From Candidatus Omnitrophota bacterium (lineage in GTDB: Bacteria > Omnitrophota > Gorgyraeia > Zapsychrales > JANLHA01), in NCBI GenBank assembly GCA_023139575.1, contig JAGLNJ010000005.1, forward strand, positions 1-36,574: a DNA stretch of 36,574 bases, written 5' to 3'. Positions 8,551 through 17,298 of this stretch are shown here, piece after piece. Both the position numbers and the translations under genes were made by a program. A model generated the notes under the pieces. It did not search any database and was not told where the DNA came from. It saw only the letters and a program-made list of their open reading frames with translations. Every line of letters starts with the position of its first letter. The stretch's first letter is position 1.

Positions 8551-11034
8551 ATGTCATTACAAAAATCAAACAGGCCTTATCTTTTCGGCATTTTTTTTGT
8601 TTCCCTGGCCACGCTCCATTTCGAACTCTTGCTCATCCGCCTTTTTTCCCTGAAATTCTTTTTTCATTATGTGCATATCATTCTCAACCTTACTATGCTG
8701 GGAGCCGGCGCCAGCGCCAGTTTACTGGCCATCCTGAAAAGGAGAATCAAAATGCCCGCCTCTAAAGCGCTGAGCATAGCGGCTTTTTTGTTTTTCCTGT
8801 CACTCTTTACATTCTATATCTACTTCAATAATGCCCGGATTCCTATGGCCAACAGCCCCGCAGCCGGCACAAGATCAACACTATTGAACTGGGCCGCACT
8901 TTATGGCATCACCACCCTTCCTTTTTTCTGTTCCGGATTCATCATCACTTATATATTTCAACATGTTTCCTCTCCGCGATCATATTTTAAATTCTATTTC
9001 GCTGATCTCCTCGGAGCAGGATTGGGCTGCTTGATCATGTTCTTTTCTATAACATATTTCTCGTCTCACACATCAATGATACTGATCTTCACGGAAATAT
9101 TCGCGGCCCTTCTAATTTTCTTATATTGCGACAAATCAAAACCAAAAATATTTTTTATGGCTGCCATTCCCCTTCTCTTAATAATGATTTTGCTTTTTAA
9201 TCCGACCCCCTTCTCTCAGACACGCCATTTGGCGCAAAAGGACCGCCGTTATAACCCTCAAGAAATTATTTACCGCCATTGGACCCCCCTGGGAAGAGTC
9301 GATGTAGAAAGGACGCATCCAGTAATACCCTTAAGATTTTCAGAGAAGGACCGCAAACCGTTACAAGGTCGCCACTTTTATTTCGACGGTGTCACGCCGG
9401 CCCGGCAACTGCTTTTGCAAAAAGGATCAGAAGATTGGAATTTACTCCCGGGGGCGCTTTATTCCCTGGCCTTTCTCCTTAAGCCAGAGAGCCCTGAAGT
9501 CTGCATTATCGGCATCGGCGGCGGTATTGAGACTTTAGCCGGCATTCACGCCGGAGCTGAAAGGGTTGTCGGCGTGGATATCAATCCCGTTATCCATAAA
9601 GCCCTTACCGGAAAACTAAAGATAGGCGACGATACGGAAGCTTACCTTTCCACCTTTTATGCTCAAGACAAAACAAAGGTTGATTTTGTCAATCAAGATG
9701 GGCGCAGCTATATCGCCTCTACAAAAGATCGTTTTGACGCTATTCAATTGACCGGGGTTGCCTCTTTCACGGCCTTAGTCGGCGGAGCGTATAATCTGGC
9801 GGAGAATTATTTATACACAAAGCAAGCCTTCGGTGACTATATCCGTCATCTAAAAAAAAATGGCATCCTGATTATCAGCCTGCCGGGATTGGATCCCCCC
9901 CGGGAAAGCATGAAAATATTTGTTACCCTACTTGAAGTCCTTGCCGAAATGGGTTATAAAAACCCGAAAGACCATATAATGATTGTGAAGGAAAGAATGT
10001 ATGAATCAATCATAGCCAAAAGAGACGCCGCCTTCTCTTTAAAAGAAAAAAAGGTGTTTTATGATTGGGCCAATAAATATCAATATGATATCCGTTTTTG
10101 CAACGGATTGGCGCTGCCGCAGCAATCCCATTTTACCGAACTTTCCTCACTGCAAAATTCCCGCGGCCATTACCGGGCCTTTGCCAAAGGATGGCTCGAT
10201 CTCACAAAAAAGGATTTCTTAAGGAATGATTATTTTTACAGCGTTGACCCGCCAACAGATGACAACCCGTTTTTCTACCAATATTATAAAGGGGTGAACT
10301 CCTTTACCTTCATCCCCTCCCCGGAGACTCCCAGCGCCATACTTCTCAGTCATAGCGCCTTTTCCTTCAGCCTGATCGGCGCATTAGCATTCATACTCGC
10401 CCCCTTAGCGGCCTTCAGCATCGGGAAGCACAAAAAGATTAATCTCCCCTTCAGACACCTCATAAGTATCATTTGGTATTTTGCTGTTCTGGGGTTTGCC
10501 TTCATAGTGCTGGAACTGTTACTCATATCAAATTTGCAGAAAGCCTTAGGAAGCCCCGTTTATGCTATCAGCCTCATTCTGCCGATATTGTTGACGGCAG
10601 CCGGATTTGGGAGCGTCATGGCCTCAAAATTGAGCCGCCTTTATCTTTGGCGCAATATTTTAAAAATAGCAGGCCTGTTGATTTTCTTTTTTACTGTATT
10701 TTCCGCTTTAGTTCTGCCCCCTGTCATTAATTACATAATGACGCTTTCCTTTCTTTGGCGCATCCTTTTCAGCGCCCTTTACACCGGTCTTCCCGGTTTG
10801 ATCTTGGGCATTTTTTTCCCGATAGGGCTGCTGCAATTATCAAGGCTTGATCAACGGCTTATCGCCTGGGCATGGGCCATAAATTTTTCATTCGCTGTTC
10901 TTGGGGCAAGCCTTGCCCCGCATTTGTTTTCCAACCTCGGTTTTAAGATTTGCTTTATTTTGTGCGGGATTCTCTATTTAACGGCGGGGAATAACTTTTC
11001 AAGAGTGGTACAGAAAAAAACAATTACTAAATAA
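8551..11034 (+). CDS. Polytopic membrane protein with spermidine synthase-like domain
   Basis: 827 residues in three parts. Residues 1 to about 220 form several hydrophobic segments. A soluble domain spans about 290-560. A second block of about six membrane helices spans about 605-805. The soluble part has a SAM-type nucleotide-binding signature, IIGIGGGIETLAGIHAG near 315-330, then VVGVDINPVI (the acidic residue after beta-2) and RFDAIQLTG. This matches the aminopropyltransferase/spermidine synthase fold. Such membrane-fused spermidine-synthase-like proteins are known in many bacteria but their substrates are mostly unknown, so true spermidine synthesis is doubtful. It is the only well-supported plus-strand gene, divergent from the AddA-like gene and convergent with the GT39 gene. 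ATG at 8551 without a clear RBS. Confidence 0.85.
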   Translation: MSLQKSNRPYLFGIFFVSLATLHFELLLIRLFSLKFFFHYVHIILNLTMLGAGASASLLAILKRRIKMPASKALSIAAFLFFLSLFTFYIYFNNARIPMANSPAAGTRSTLLNWAALYGITTLPFFCSGFIITYIFQHVSSPRSYFKFYFADLLGAGLGCLIMFFSITYFSSHTSMILIFTEIFAALLIFLYCDKSKPKIFFMAAIPLLLIMILLFNPTPFSQTRHLAQKDRRYNPQEIIYRHWTPLGRVDVERTHPVIPLRFSEKDRKPLQGRHFYFDGVTPARQLLLQKGSEDWNLLPGALYSLAFLLKPESPEVCIIGIGGGIETLAGIHAGAERVVGVDINPVIHKALTGKLKIGDDTEAYLSTFYAQDKTKVDFVNQDGRSYIASTKDRFDAIQLTGVASFTALVGGAYNLAENYLYTKQAFGDYIRHLKKNGILIISLPGLDPPRESMKIFVTLLEVLAEMGYKNPKDHIMIVKERMYESIIAKRDAAFSLKEKKVFYDWANKYQYDIRFCNGLALPQQSHFTELSSLQNSRGHYRAFAKGWLDLTKKDFLRNDYFYSVDPPTDDNPFFYQYYKGVNSFTFIPSPETPSAILLSHSAFSFSLIGALAFILAPLAAFSIGKHKKINLPFRHLISIIWYFAVLGFAFIVLELLLISNLQKALGSPVYAISLILPILLTAAGFGSVMASKLSRLYLWRNILKIAGLLIFFFTVFSALVLPPVINYIMTLSFLWRILFSALYTGLPGLILGIFFPIGLLQLSRLDQRLIAWAWAINFSFAVLGASLAPHLFSNLGFKICFILCGILYLTAGNNFSRVVQKKTITK

Positions 11035-11063
11035 GGCCGCTTGAGCATCATGCCAGAGGCAGC

Positions 11064-11078
11064 TCCGCCTCAGGCGGA
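11064..11078. repeat. Palindrome between convergent genes
   Basis: TCCGCC and GGCGGA form a perfect 6-bp stem with a TCA loop in the 84-bp gap between two convergent genes. No T-run follows on either strand, so it is not a standard intrinsic terminator. It may still end transcription in both directions, or be a dispersed palindromic unit. Confidence 0.4.
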
Positions 11079-11118
11079 AAACCGAGGCCTTCTTCGCAGG
11101 CAGATACAATTGATCCCC

Positions 11119-12786
11119 TTATTCATTCTTTTCTTTCTCAGGAAAAGAGTAAAGATCAAGATAAACGCCATCTTCATCTTTTAACAATACCGTTTCATAA
11201 TTCTTCATCATATATCGTTTTACTTCTCCCGCATGAAGAGCAATAGCGCTGCTATCGATCTCCCAACTGGCAGTAAGCAACCACAACCGTTTAAAGGGCT
11301 TCTTGTCAAAATCCAGTTTTTCGATCTTGCTTCTATCATATCCCGAAATGTCTAAACTATGAACTTCCTGTCCTTCAGACTCGGGAATATTATCCATCAG
11401 GCGGCCATTCATTCCGATATACCGTTGAGAGAACACCGGCAGTTGCTGAGGATAAAAGAGAAATAGAATTTTTTCTTCTGAAATACTGTCAGGCACCCCA
11501 TGATATTCATTGCGCTGTTCTAAAAAAATATTATAAGCCTGAACATCTGCAACCGCGAAAACATCTCCCTGCTTAAACTCTCTATTTATATATTCCAGCA
11601 AACTTCTATAATTCTTTTTCGGCACCGTTCCGACTAAAATATTCGCCCTTGGCACACTAGGATGAAGGAACAACTTCCCGCGATAATAATTAAAAAGGGG
11701 CGGTACCATCAATCCGAACGCGCAGCACAAAGCTATAAACCGCAACCGTTTATTTTGAATACCTTCGATACCCTTCGCGATAAAGAGGTAGTAAAACGGG
11801 GCAAAAATAAAAAGCTGCCTGTTCAAATAAATGGGCACAAAGAATTTAGAAACGCAGTAAATAACTACATAAGAAAAGAAAAGATATAAAAAGATCGTAA
11901 CCGCATCCGCCTTATTAACACGAAAACAGGAATAAACGCCATAGAGAAAAAGCATAAAATAGAGCACAAGGCTTATTTGATACTGAATGAGTGTTCCTGT
12001 ATATCCGACAAGGAATACTCCCCAAGTATATAGAAGTGTCAACCTGTCCGGGGGGATCAACCAAAAGTCTCTCGCCACAAAGCTGTATTGCTCTCTCATA
12101 ATGAATGCAAATAAAAACACCAAAAAAAAGGTGACACAAGACGCGGAAAGCCACTTGCCCGCTCTCTGGCGGTATTCTTTAAATATCAAAGCGAAACCGG
12201 AAGCCAAAAGAAGTAATACCGACAAATAATTTGTTAATACGGAGATAAATCCCGCGAGAGGGAATAGCGCCCACCAGCACCATTTATCCGTCTTGAGGGC
12301 CTGTGTGATTACATAAATAAAGGCCAGCGATAAAAAACTCGCCATGGCGTAGGCCCGCGCCTCCTGGGCATACCAAATCTGGAAGGAACTCAACGCCATA
12401 ATGCAGAGGGCATAAATACTTGCCCGGCGATCAAAGAACAATCGCGATAACCCATAAAAAACACCTAAAGAAAGCATGCTGAAAATCACCGACATGCCCC
12501 TCAGCGCCAGGCCATTCCCGAAAAACATGCTATAAAAATACACAACAATATAATATAAAAAAGAATGCGGATCATTCTTCATTTTCTCAATCATGAGTGA
12601 AGACGTTTTTGCCTCGTGATATTCTTTCAGGATTTCGATATTTTGGAAGGAATAAAAATTGGTCCCTAGTTCATCAAACCACAGGTCAAATTTATCAAGA
12701 TGATAAAGGCGCAAGAGTAAAGCTGCCGCCAGAATAACGCAAACGATAAAGGGTATTCTGACCGCATAAATTAATTTCTGCTTCAT
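11119..12786 (-). CDS. GT39/ArnT-like membrane glycosyltransferase
   Basis: 555 residues, an integral membrane GT-C-fold transferase that would move a sugar from a polyprenyl-phosphate donor to an acceptor outside the cytoplasmic membrane. The N-terminal helix is followed by LDKFDLWFDELGT, where D38-E39 corresponds to the catalytic acidic pair of the first external loop. Then come about ten further hydrophobic segments, including FQIWYAQEARAYAMASF, a typical GT39/GT83 loop motif. The last ~170 residues form a soluble domain. AGAGGG precedes the ATG at 12786. It is the last gene of the long minus-strand run. The GT2 enzyme at 15236 could make its polyprenyl-phosphate-sugar donor. Acceptor and sugar are unknown. 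Confidence 0.85.
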   Translation of the reverse strand: MKQKLIYAVRIPFIVCVILAAALLLRLYHLDKFDLWFDELGTNFYSFQNIEILKEYHEAKTSSLMIEKMKNDPHSFLYYIVVYFYSMFFGNGLALRGMSVIFSMLSLGVFYGLSRLFFDRRASIYALCIMALSSFQIWYAQEARAYAMASFLSLAFIYVITQALKTDKWCWWALFPLAGFISVLTNYLSVLLLLASGFALIFKEYRQRAGKWLSASCVTFFLVFLFAFIMREQYSFVARDFWLIPPDRLTLLYTWGVFLVGYTGTLIQYQISLVLYFMLFLYGVYSCFRVNKADAVTIFLYLFFSYVVIYCVSKFFVPIYLNRQLFIFAPFYYLFIAKGIEGIQNKRLRFIALCCAFGLMVPPLFNYYRGKLFLHPSVPRANILVGTVPKKNYRSLLEYINREFKQGDVFAVADVQAYNIFLEQRNEYHGVPDSISEEKILFLFYPQQLPVFSQRYIGMNGRLMDNIPESEGQEVHSLDISGYDRSKIEKLDFDKKPFKRLWLLTASWEIDSSAIALHAGEVKRYMMKNYETVLLKDEDGVYLDLYSFPEKEKNE

Positions 12787-12891
12787 CTGCCCTCTGCAAT
12801 AATTTAGGAATTTTTAAAAATATTCGGAAGAAATTTTTACTCATTTACCCCTAGCCATAGCAAAAATATTCTTTGAGCTCCTGCGGGCGCA

Positions 12892-13104
12892 TCAACTTTG
12901 GGTCAAACAAAGATAAATTCTCCTTAAAGCAGAGTGTGAAAGAACCCCACCCTCAGCCGGCGCACATTGCCTCAGCCCAAAGTTTACACATTGTGCTGCT
13001 GCTTGAGCGACATTTTTCTGTTCACCCATTGATAGAGCCAAAAAAATCAATGTGGAAAAGATTACTAATCCCATGATCCAAGAAAATGTTTTCTTTTTAG
13101 CCAT
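12892..13104 (-). CDS. Small exported Cys-containing peptide, paralogue B
   Basis: 70 residues. Lys-rich start (MAKKK), one hydrophobic helix at about 8-25, then SMGEQKNVAQ and a 30-35 residue tail. Cysteines are C39, C47 and C66. It is clearly paralogous to the next upstream gene: both share CVNFxLxQC, GGVLS and a final LCxxQS stop with an almost identical 3' end. The helix and the AQA-like site suggest a signal peptide, giving a short secreted or periplasmic peptide, although a single-pass anchor is possible. AGGA lies about ten bases before the ATG. Function unknown. It sits between the paralogue and the GT39 gene, all in the same direction. Confidence 0.7.
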   Translation of the reverse strand: MAKKKTFSWIMGLVIFSTLIFLALSMGEQKNVAQAAAQCVNFGLRQCAPAEGGVLSHSALRRIYLCLTQS

Positions 13105-13170
13105 TCTTATTATATCCTATTCAAATTTTCTGATGTTTTAGAACTTTTATCGTGACCAGTTAAACAAAAA

Positions 13171-13389
13171 TCAACTTTGAACAATACAGAGACGAATCGG
13201 ATTCTTTAAACCGTACGGACCTACGCCTCTATATCCCGACAAAACGCCCCCTCCGCATTGCTGCAAACGAAAATTCACGCACCGGCCTTGAGCTTCCGAC
13301 TTCTTTTCCCCTACTGATAGGCCCAAAATGATAATTACTTGCAACACGACAAAGGCTAATACAAAAGGTATCATTTGCTTTCTCGCCAT
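13171..13389 (-). CDS. Small exported Cys-containing peptide, paralogue A
   Basis: 72 residues. Basic start (MARKQ), hydrophobic helix at about 7-25, then LSVGEKKSEAQG, a likely signal-cleavage region. The tail holds CVNFRLQQC, GGGVLS and IRLCIVQS, with cysteines C37, C45 and C68. The first two Cys are seven residues apart in both paralogues. A strong Shine-Dalgarno (AAGGAGG) lies nine bases before the ATG, better than for most neighbours, so the peptide may be well expressed. The mature part would be about 36 residues, possibly with a disulphide. No family recognised. It could be a secreted structural peptide, a signal, or a modified peptide precursor. The sequence does not decide. Confidence 0.75.
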   Translation of the reverse strand: MARKQMIPFVLAFVVLQVIIILGLSVGEKKSEAQGRCVNFRLQQCGGGVLSGYRGVGPYGLKNPIRLCIVQS

Positions 13390-13690
13390 TTCCCTAACCC
13401 TCCTTTTAGATTAGAATTTTTCAGAAAATTCACCTAATATTAAAACTATAGAGGCTATGATTATTCCAGAATCAATAAGACTCGGAATGAAAAAATGGAT
13501 TTATGCTTTATATTGTAAAGTATATCACTTTTTTGTTTTAATATCGATATTTTTTAGTTATATTTACGGCATTTAGTTTTTTTGCTTAAAATCTTTGTAA
13601 ATTCTTATATCGCAAATATTTTGTGGGCAACCCCTGAACAGCTTAAGCTTATATACTAAAATCAGTTTTAAAATTCACGCATCTTGGGGC
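13390..13690. other. 301-bp AT-rich intergenic leader upstream of the small peptides
   Basis: This is the longest non-coding gap within the minus-strand run, very AT-rich, and probably holds a separate promoter for the two small-peptide genes and GT39. On the minus strand TTGATT and TATAGT occur 19 bp apart, which is a weak pair. A 7-bp hairpin (13414-13431, arms GAATTTT and AAAATTC) lies just before the AAGGAGG ribosome binding site at 13399-13405. No tRNA or convincing terminator was seen. Confidence 0.4.
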
Positions 13691-14911
13691 TTAAGCCATC
13701 CTTTCACATATCACTTTTTGTACTTCCTCAACAGTGATTGCCTGCAAGCACTTATTGTCAGTACACCTGGAAAGCCTGTGATTATAAGCGGTTAGACATG
13801 GGCTGCAACTATACTTTTTATATAATATAGTCCCTTTTTCCGTTAAAGGAGCGTACAATACCGGCGTCTCCGGACCAAAAAGAGCTATAATCTGAATTTC
13901 CGTCAAGGATGCTATATGGATCATCCCTCCATCATGGCTCACAAGAATCCGGGAAATATTAAAAAGATCGAGCAATTCCTGCAGAGTTGTTTTTCCGATA
14001 AAATCAATCATTCTTGGCATTTTTATACGTTTCGCAATACTCTCTTCCAACGGGCATATTAAAGAACCGACCATAACAACAAAAACATCCGGGTCCGCCA
14101 ACACTTTTTCCGCTAACTTAAAATAATTGTCAAAATCCCATCGCCGCAAAGGCAACGCCTCACTGACGCTGGGATGCATAACCACAATCTTACTGCCCTT
14201 ATGAATCGCAGGTTCTGCATTCCGCAATCTATCCCAAATATCATTCAATTTTTCATCGGTTGATTTAAGTTTTGGCAGAACTAACTTGCTATGCTCAATT
14301 TTTAAACTCTTTTTTAACTTCGGAATTTCATCAGCATCGGCCTCAAAAGACTCCACCAGTGAAATAAAATTGCGTGAAATATGTGTATAGGGATTATATA
14401 TGACTTCGTGCGTATGTAAATTTCCCCGATAGAGCCCTTTTTGCGTGAAACCATGAAATCCGACCCTTAATGGTGCCTTTGATAAAAAAGCAACAATACT
14501 GCTGAAACGGGAAAACAGCTCCAAGTCCACAACAACATCAACTTTTTCTTTCCAGATTTGCATCAAATTACGAAGTAGATCTGAAATAAAAACTAAAACA
14601 TTCACTGTCCTTAATGTAATAATATTTTTCTCCGGAACAATATCCAAAACCCGGACGGCATCCTGATTTGATGTGAAAATCCAATAAAATAGCTCGCAAT
14701 CCGAATACTGCTCTTTAACCTTTTTCATGGCTGGCCAGGACAGAATAGCGCTTCCCATTTCAGAAAATCCGATAAAAAGAACTTTCGGTGTTTTAGTAAA
14801 TTCTTTTTGTCGCCCCTTAGTCCTGCCAAAAACACTATTTACCAATGAAAGAAAAAAACACAACGGGATCCCGAACCAATAGTCTAAGCATCTCATCATA
14901 TTAATCGTCAT
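13691..14911 (-). CDS. Glycosyltransferase family 9 (heptosyltransferase-like)
   Basis: 406 residues. GT9 enzymes use ADP-heptose or related nucleotide sugars to extend lipopolysaccharide core or similar glycans on the cytoplasmic face of the inner membrane. Visible signs are KVLFIGFSEMGSAILSWPAM (N-terminal Rossmann start), VVVDLELFSRFSSIVAFL, KIVVMHPSVSEALPLRRW, and the strongly conserved VSHDGGMIHIASL near 320-335 followed by ALFGPETPVLYAPL. A C-terminal Cys cluster (YSCSPCLTAYNHR, then CTDNKC) is seen in a subset of GT9 proteins and may bind metal. The first ~30 residues are hydrophobic and may anchor it to the membrane. Other in-frame ATGs lie four and five codons in. Precise sugar unknown. 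Confidence 0.88.
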   Translation of the reverse strand: MTINMMRCLDYWFGIPLCFFLSLVNSVFGRTKGRQKEFTKTPKVLFIGFSEMGSAILSWPAMKKVKEQYSDCELFYWIFTSNQDAVRVLDIVPEKNIITLRTVNVLVFISDLLRNLMQIWKEKVDVVVDLELFSRFSSIVAFLSKAPLRVGFHGFTQKGLYRGNLHTHEVIYNPYTHISRNFISLVESFEADADEIPKLKKSLKIEHSKLVLPKLKSTDEKLNDIWDRLRNAEPAIHKGSKIVVMHPSVSEALPLRRWDFDNYFKLAEKVLADPDVFVVMVGSLICPLEESIAKRIKMPRMIDFIGKTTLQELLDLFNISRILVSHDGGMIHIASLTEIQIIALFGPETPVLYAPLTEKGTILYKKYSCSPCLTAYNHRLSRCTDNKCLQAITVEEVQKVICERMA

Positions 14912-15044
14912 ATCAATACATTTTCTTAAGATTTTGAAATAATTAAATCAACTAATTGCCCCGAAGTAAGTCTATGGACATTTTCCTGTTTTTACCTACA
15001 CTCATTCCCTCGTTTTAAGATATACAAATGAAAGAATTCAAATC

Positions 15045-15236
15045 TCATTTTGCAAATTTACAATCTATTGACACTGAAGTTATATCTCCTATTTGCATAG
15101 AAAACCCCTCTATTACCACTTCTTTATCACTCATCATTTCTTGCAAAGCTTTGATCTGATTAAAAACATACCCTAAAAGATAAACTTCTTCTTCGTAAGA
15201 AAGACTCTCATCCTCCTCTGAAGCGTCCTCATCCAT
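15045..15236 (-). CDS. Small acidic protein coupled to the GT2 gene
   Basis: 63 residues with an acidic N-terminus (MDEDASEEDESLSYEEE) followed by a probable helix (YLLGYVFNQIKALQEMM) and a short strand-like tail. No homologue recognised. Its ATG overlaps the stop of the upstream GT2 gene (TAATG), so it is very likely translated by coupling. It might be a small partner of the glycosyltransferase. No enzyme motifs are present. Confidence 0.6.
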   Translation of the reverse strand: MDEDASEEDESLSYEEEVYLLGYVFNQIKALQEMMSDKEVVIEGFSMQIGDITSVSIDCKFAK

Positions 15237-15979
15237 TAGATTTTACGCCCATCTTGAACAGTTTCCCTGTTGTAATTCGTTCTTACATTAAAAAACAACC
15301 TGATTACATCAATAAGTGACATAAATATCACCTTCAGACTAGCTCCCGACTGCCTTCCTTTAAGTCTTGAAAAATGCTCAATAGGAACTTCTTTAACTTT
15401 GAGCCCTTTTACTTTGGCTGTTATAAAGACATCTGTAAAAAAAACCCCTGCATGACAACTTGCCCTTTTGAAATCTAATGCGTCCTTCTTAAACAGTTTA
15501 AATCCACAATTGATATCTTTTATCTTTAAGCCAAAAATTATTGAAGCCAAAATAGCATAGCTTCTTCCCAAAATTATTCTACACCATGAATCAGACCGAT
15601 TATTGCGGCATCCTGTAATAATATCATATCTGGACATATAATCAAACATACTGCAAATTGAATTGATTCGAAATTGTCCATCAGCGTCCATAATAACTAC
15701 CCATGAAAATCGCGCCTTTCTTAATCCAGATATTAAAGCCCCGCCATAACCAAGGTTATTTGAATGATTGACGACTACTAAACATTCGATTCTTTTTTCT
15801 AGCTCTTTTAAAATTATGGGTGTTTGGTCCGTGCTGCCGTCATCTACAACAATTATCTCATATTGGCTGAAGACATTATGGCCCTCGAAAAAATAAAAAA
15901 CCTCCTCGACTGTCTTCTTAATATTGCCTTCTTCGTTATGAGCAGGAAGAACTATAGATATGGGAACATTATTATTCAT
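15236..15979 (-). CDS. GT2 family (DPM1-like) glycosyltransferase
   Basis: 247 residues. Resembles dolichyl/polyprenyl-phosphate mannose or glucose synthases, which transfer a sugar from a nucleotide donor to a polyprenyl phosphate at the membrane. Motifs are SIVLPAHNEEGNI, IIVVDDGSTDQT, NLGYGGALISGL, and IMDADGQF carrying the metal-binding DxD near 107-109, with DINCGFKLFKKDAL towards the end. It lacks the C-terminal membrane helices of the GtrB subgroup, although the tail is partly hydrophobic. ATGA overlap with the upstream B12 radical SAM gene shows tight co-expression. A plausible job is to make the donor for the GT39-type transferase downstream, as an inference from context. Confidence 0.92.
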   Translation of the reverse strand: MNNNVPISIVLPAHNEEGNIKKTVEEVFYFFEGHNVFSQYEIIVVDDGSTDQTPIILKELEKRIECLVVVNHSNNLGYGGALISGLRKARFSWVVIMDADGQFRINSICSMFDYMSRYDIITGCRNNRSDSWCRIILGRSYAILASIIFGLKIKDINCGFKLFKKDALDFKRASCHAGVFFTDVFITAKVKGLKVKEVPIEHFSRLKGRQSGASLKVIFMSLIDVIRLFFNVRTNYNRETVQDGRKI

Positions 15980-17277
15980 GATAAAGATAAAATCCGCCCA
16001 AGAAATAGTCTCAAACTCTTTAATAAAGCAAAAAAACCTCCTTTTTTTATATATGCAAACCTGAAATAATATCTAAAATAAATTTTCCGCAAATAACCAT
16101 CAATTATAGAATTAAAATTTATATCTGACAAATAAATATCACTCTTTCGGTAAGGATACACCTTATGAAATGATGCGAAATCCGCATTCAACTTTTTTGC
16201 GAATTGGAATGTTTTTTCGCGGTCTTCTGCCGTTTCTCCACGAATCCCAAACATAAAAAACGCCAGCGTCTTAATCCCCACATCCTCGCACATTCGCACA
16301 CCTTCAATAATTTTATCCTCTGTAGTATTCTTAGCCGACAGATCGAGAAGCTTTTGAATGCCGCTTTCAACACCCAGATGAATTAATTCACATCCTGCCT
16401 TTTTCATCTTTTGTAAGATCTCCCTATCCAAAGAATCAGCCCTTGTTTGACAGCACCAACGGAAATTAAATTTCTTTTCTATAAGAAAATCGCACACATC
16501 GCCCACCAACCCTTTATATGCTAAGAATTCCAAATCCATAAAGTATCCTGTTTTCACCCTCCCGTGTTCGATGGCAAAGCGAATCTCTTCACATACCTGA
16601 TCCTTAGATTTCTTTCTTAATTTCTTACCATACATAACCTTATTACAAAATTTGCAACAATAATTGCATCCCCTTCCCATTTCAAATAAAGCAAAATTTT
16701 TCCCTAGAATTTCATAAAAATATTTCGTGCTATCTAACAGATGGAAAGCCGGCGTTGGCAAACCTCTTAAATTTACGTCTTTCCTGTCAGGCATTGAAGT
16801 TATTTTACCTTTTCTTAAAAAAGATACTCCTCCAATTTCTCCAAGATTCTTACCCCGGCAAATATCATCAACAACATATTCAGGCTCTCCCCTGATAATA
16901 GCTTTAGCCCCTGTTTTTTTCAAAATCTCAAGGGGATCCACCGTCCCGTGATATCCCATCACATACAACTCCCCGGTTACTTCTTTAATATATTGAGCCG
17001 TCTCCAGAAACGGTTCAATATCAATATTAGGACATTGCCATCTATCCAGAGATGAGGAGGTGACAAAGACCTTATCAAAACCGCGAACATGCGGCTTAAT
17101 TCTCTCCGGCTTAAGACGCAAACAGTGAGCGTCAAGAACCTTCACCTCATCGCCCCTTTTCTCCAAAATGGCTGCGCAATTTGCCAAAGATAAAGGCATC
17201 CAAATGCGATTATATGTGTTCTCGCTCTTCCCGTAGGGATACGGCCAGAAGGGCTTTACAAATAAGACTCTAATCAT
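15976..17277 (-). CDS. B12-binding-domain radical SAM protein 1
   Basis: 433 residues. An N-terminal cobalamin-binding-like Rossmann region (about 1-145, with EVKVLDAH) precedes a radical SAM barrel. The cluster motif is CX3CX2C at C204, C208 and C211 in GRGCNYCCKFCNKVMYG. Further on, TRADSLDREIL and LIHLGVESG are typical of the class B family, which includes hopanoid methylases and BchE. The DxHxxG base-off motif is absent, as is usual in this class. The C-terminal part (FRYYFRFAYIKK onward) is basic and hydrophobic and may sit on the membrane. Known members methylate or rearrange unactivated carbons using SAM, B12 and an electron donor. The substrate here is unknown. Co-directional with the GT2 gene (4-bp overlap) and 21 bp after the next upstream radical SAM gene. 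Confidence 0.88.
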   Translation of the reverse strand: MIRVLFVKPFWPYPYGKSENTYNRIWMPLSLANCAAILEKRGDEVKVLDAHCLRLKPERIKPHVRGFDKVFVTSSSLDRWQCPNIDIEPFLETAQYIKEVTGELYVMGYHGTVDPLEILKKTGAKAIIRGEPEYVVDDICRGKNLGEIGGVSFLRKGKITSMPDRKDVNLRGLPTPAFHLLDSTKYFYEILGKNFALFEMGRGCNYCCKFCNKVMYGKKLRKKSKDQVCEEIRFAIEHGRVKTGYFMDLEFLAYKGLVGDVCDFLIEKKFNFRWCCQTRADSLDREILQKMKKAGCELIHLGVESGIQKLLDLSAKNTTEDKIIEGVRMCEDVGIKTLAFFMFGIRGETAEDREKTFQFAKKLNADFASFHKVYPYRKSDIYLSDINFNSIIDGYLRKIYFRYYFRFAYIKKGGFFALLKSLRLFLGRILSLS

Positions 17278-17298
17278 GAATTTTACACTTTCAAAATT

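Noticed and set aside
9279..9482. 67-codon plus-strand frame within the membrane protein gene
   Set aside because: Out-of-frame overlap with a clearly coding domain (SAM-binding region follows in the main frame).
13487..13576. 29-codon plus-strand ORF (starts MKKWIYALYC)
   Set aside because: Hydrophobic and short, without a good ribosome binding site, in AT-rich DNA where such frames arise by chance.
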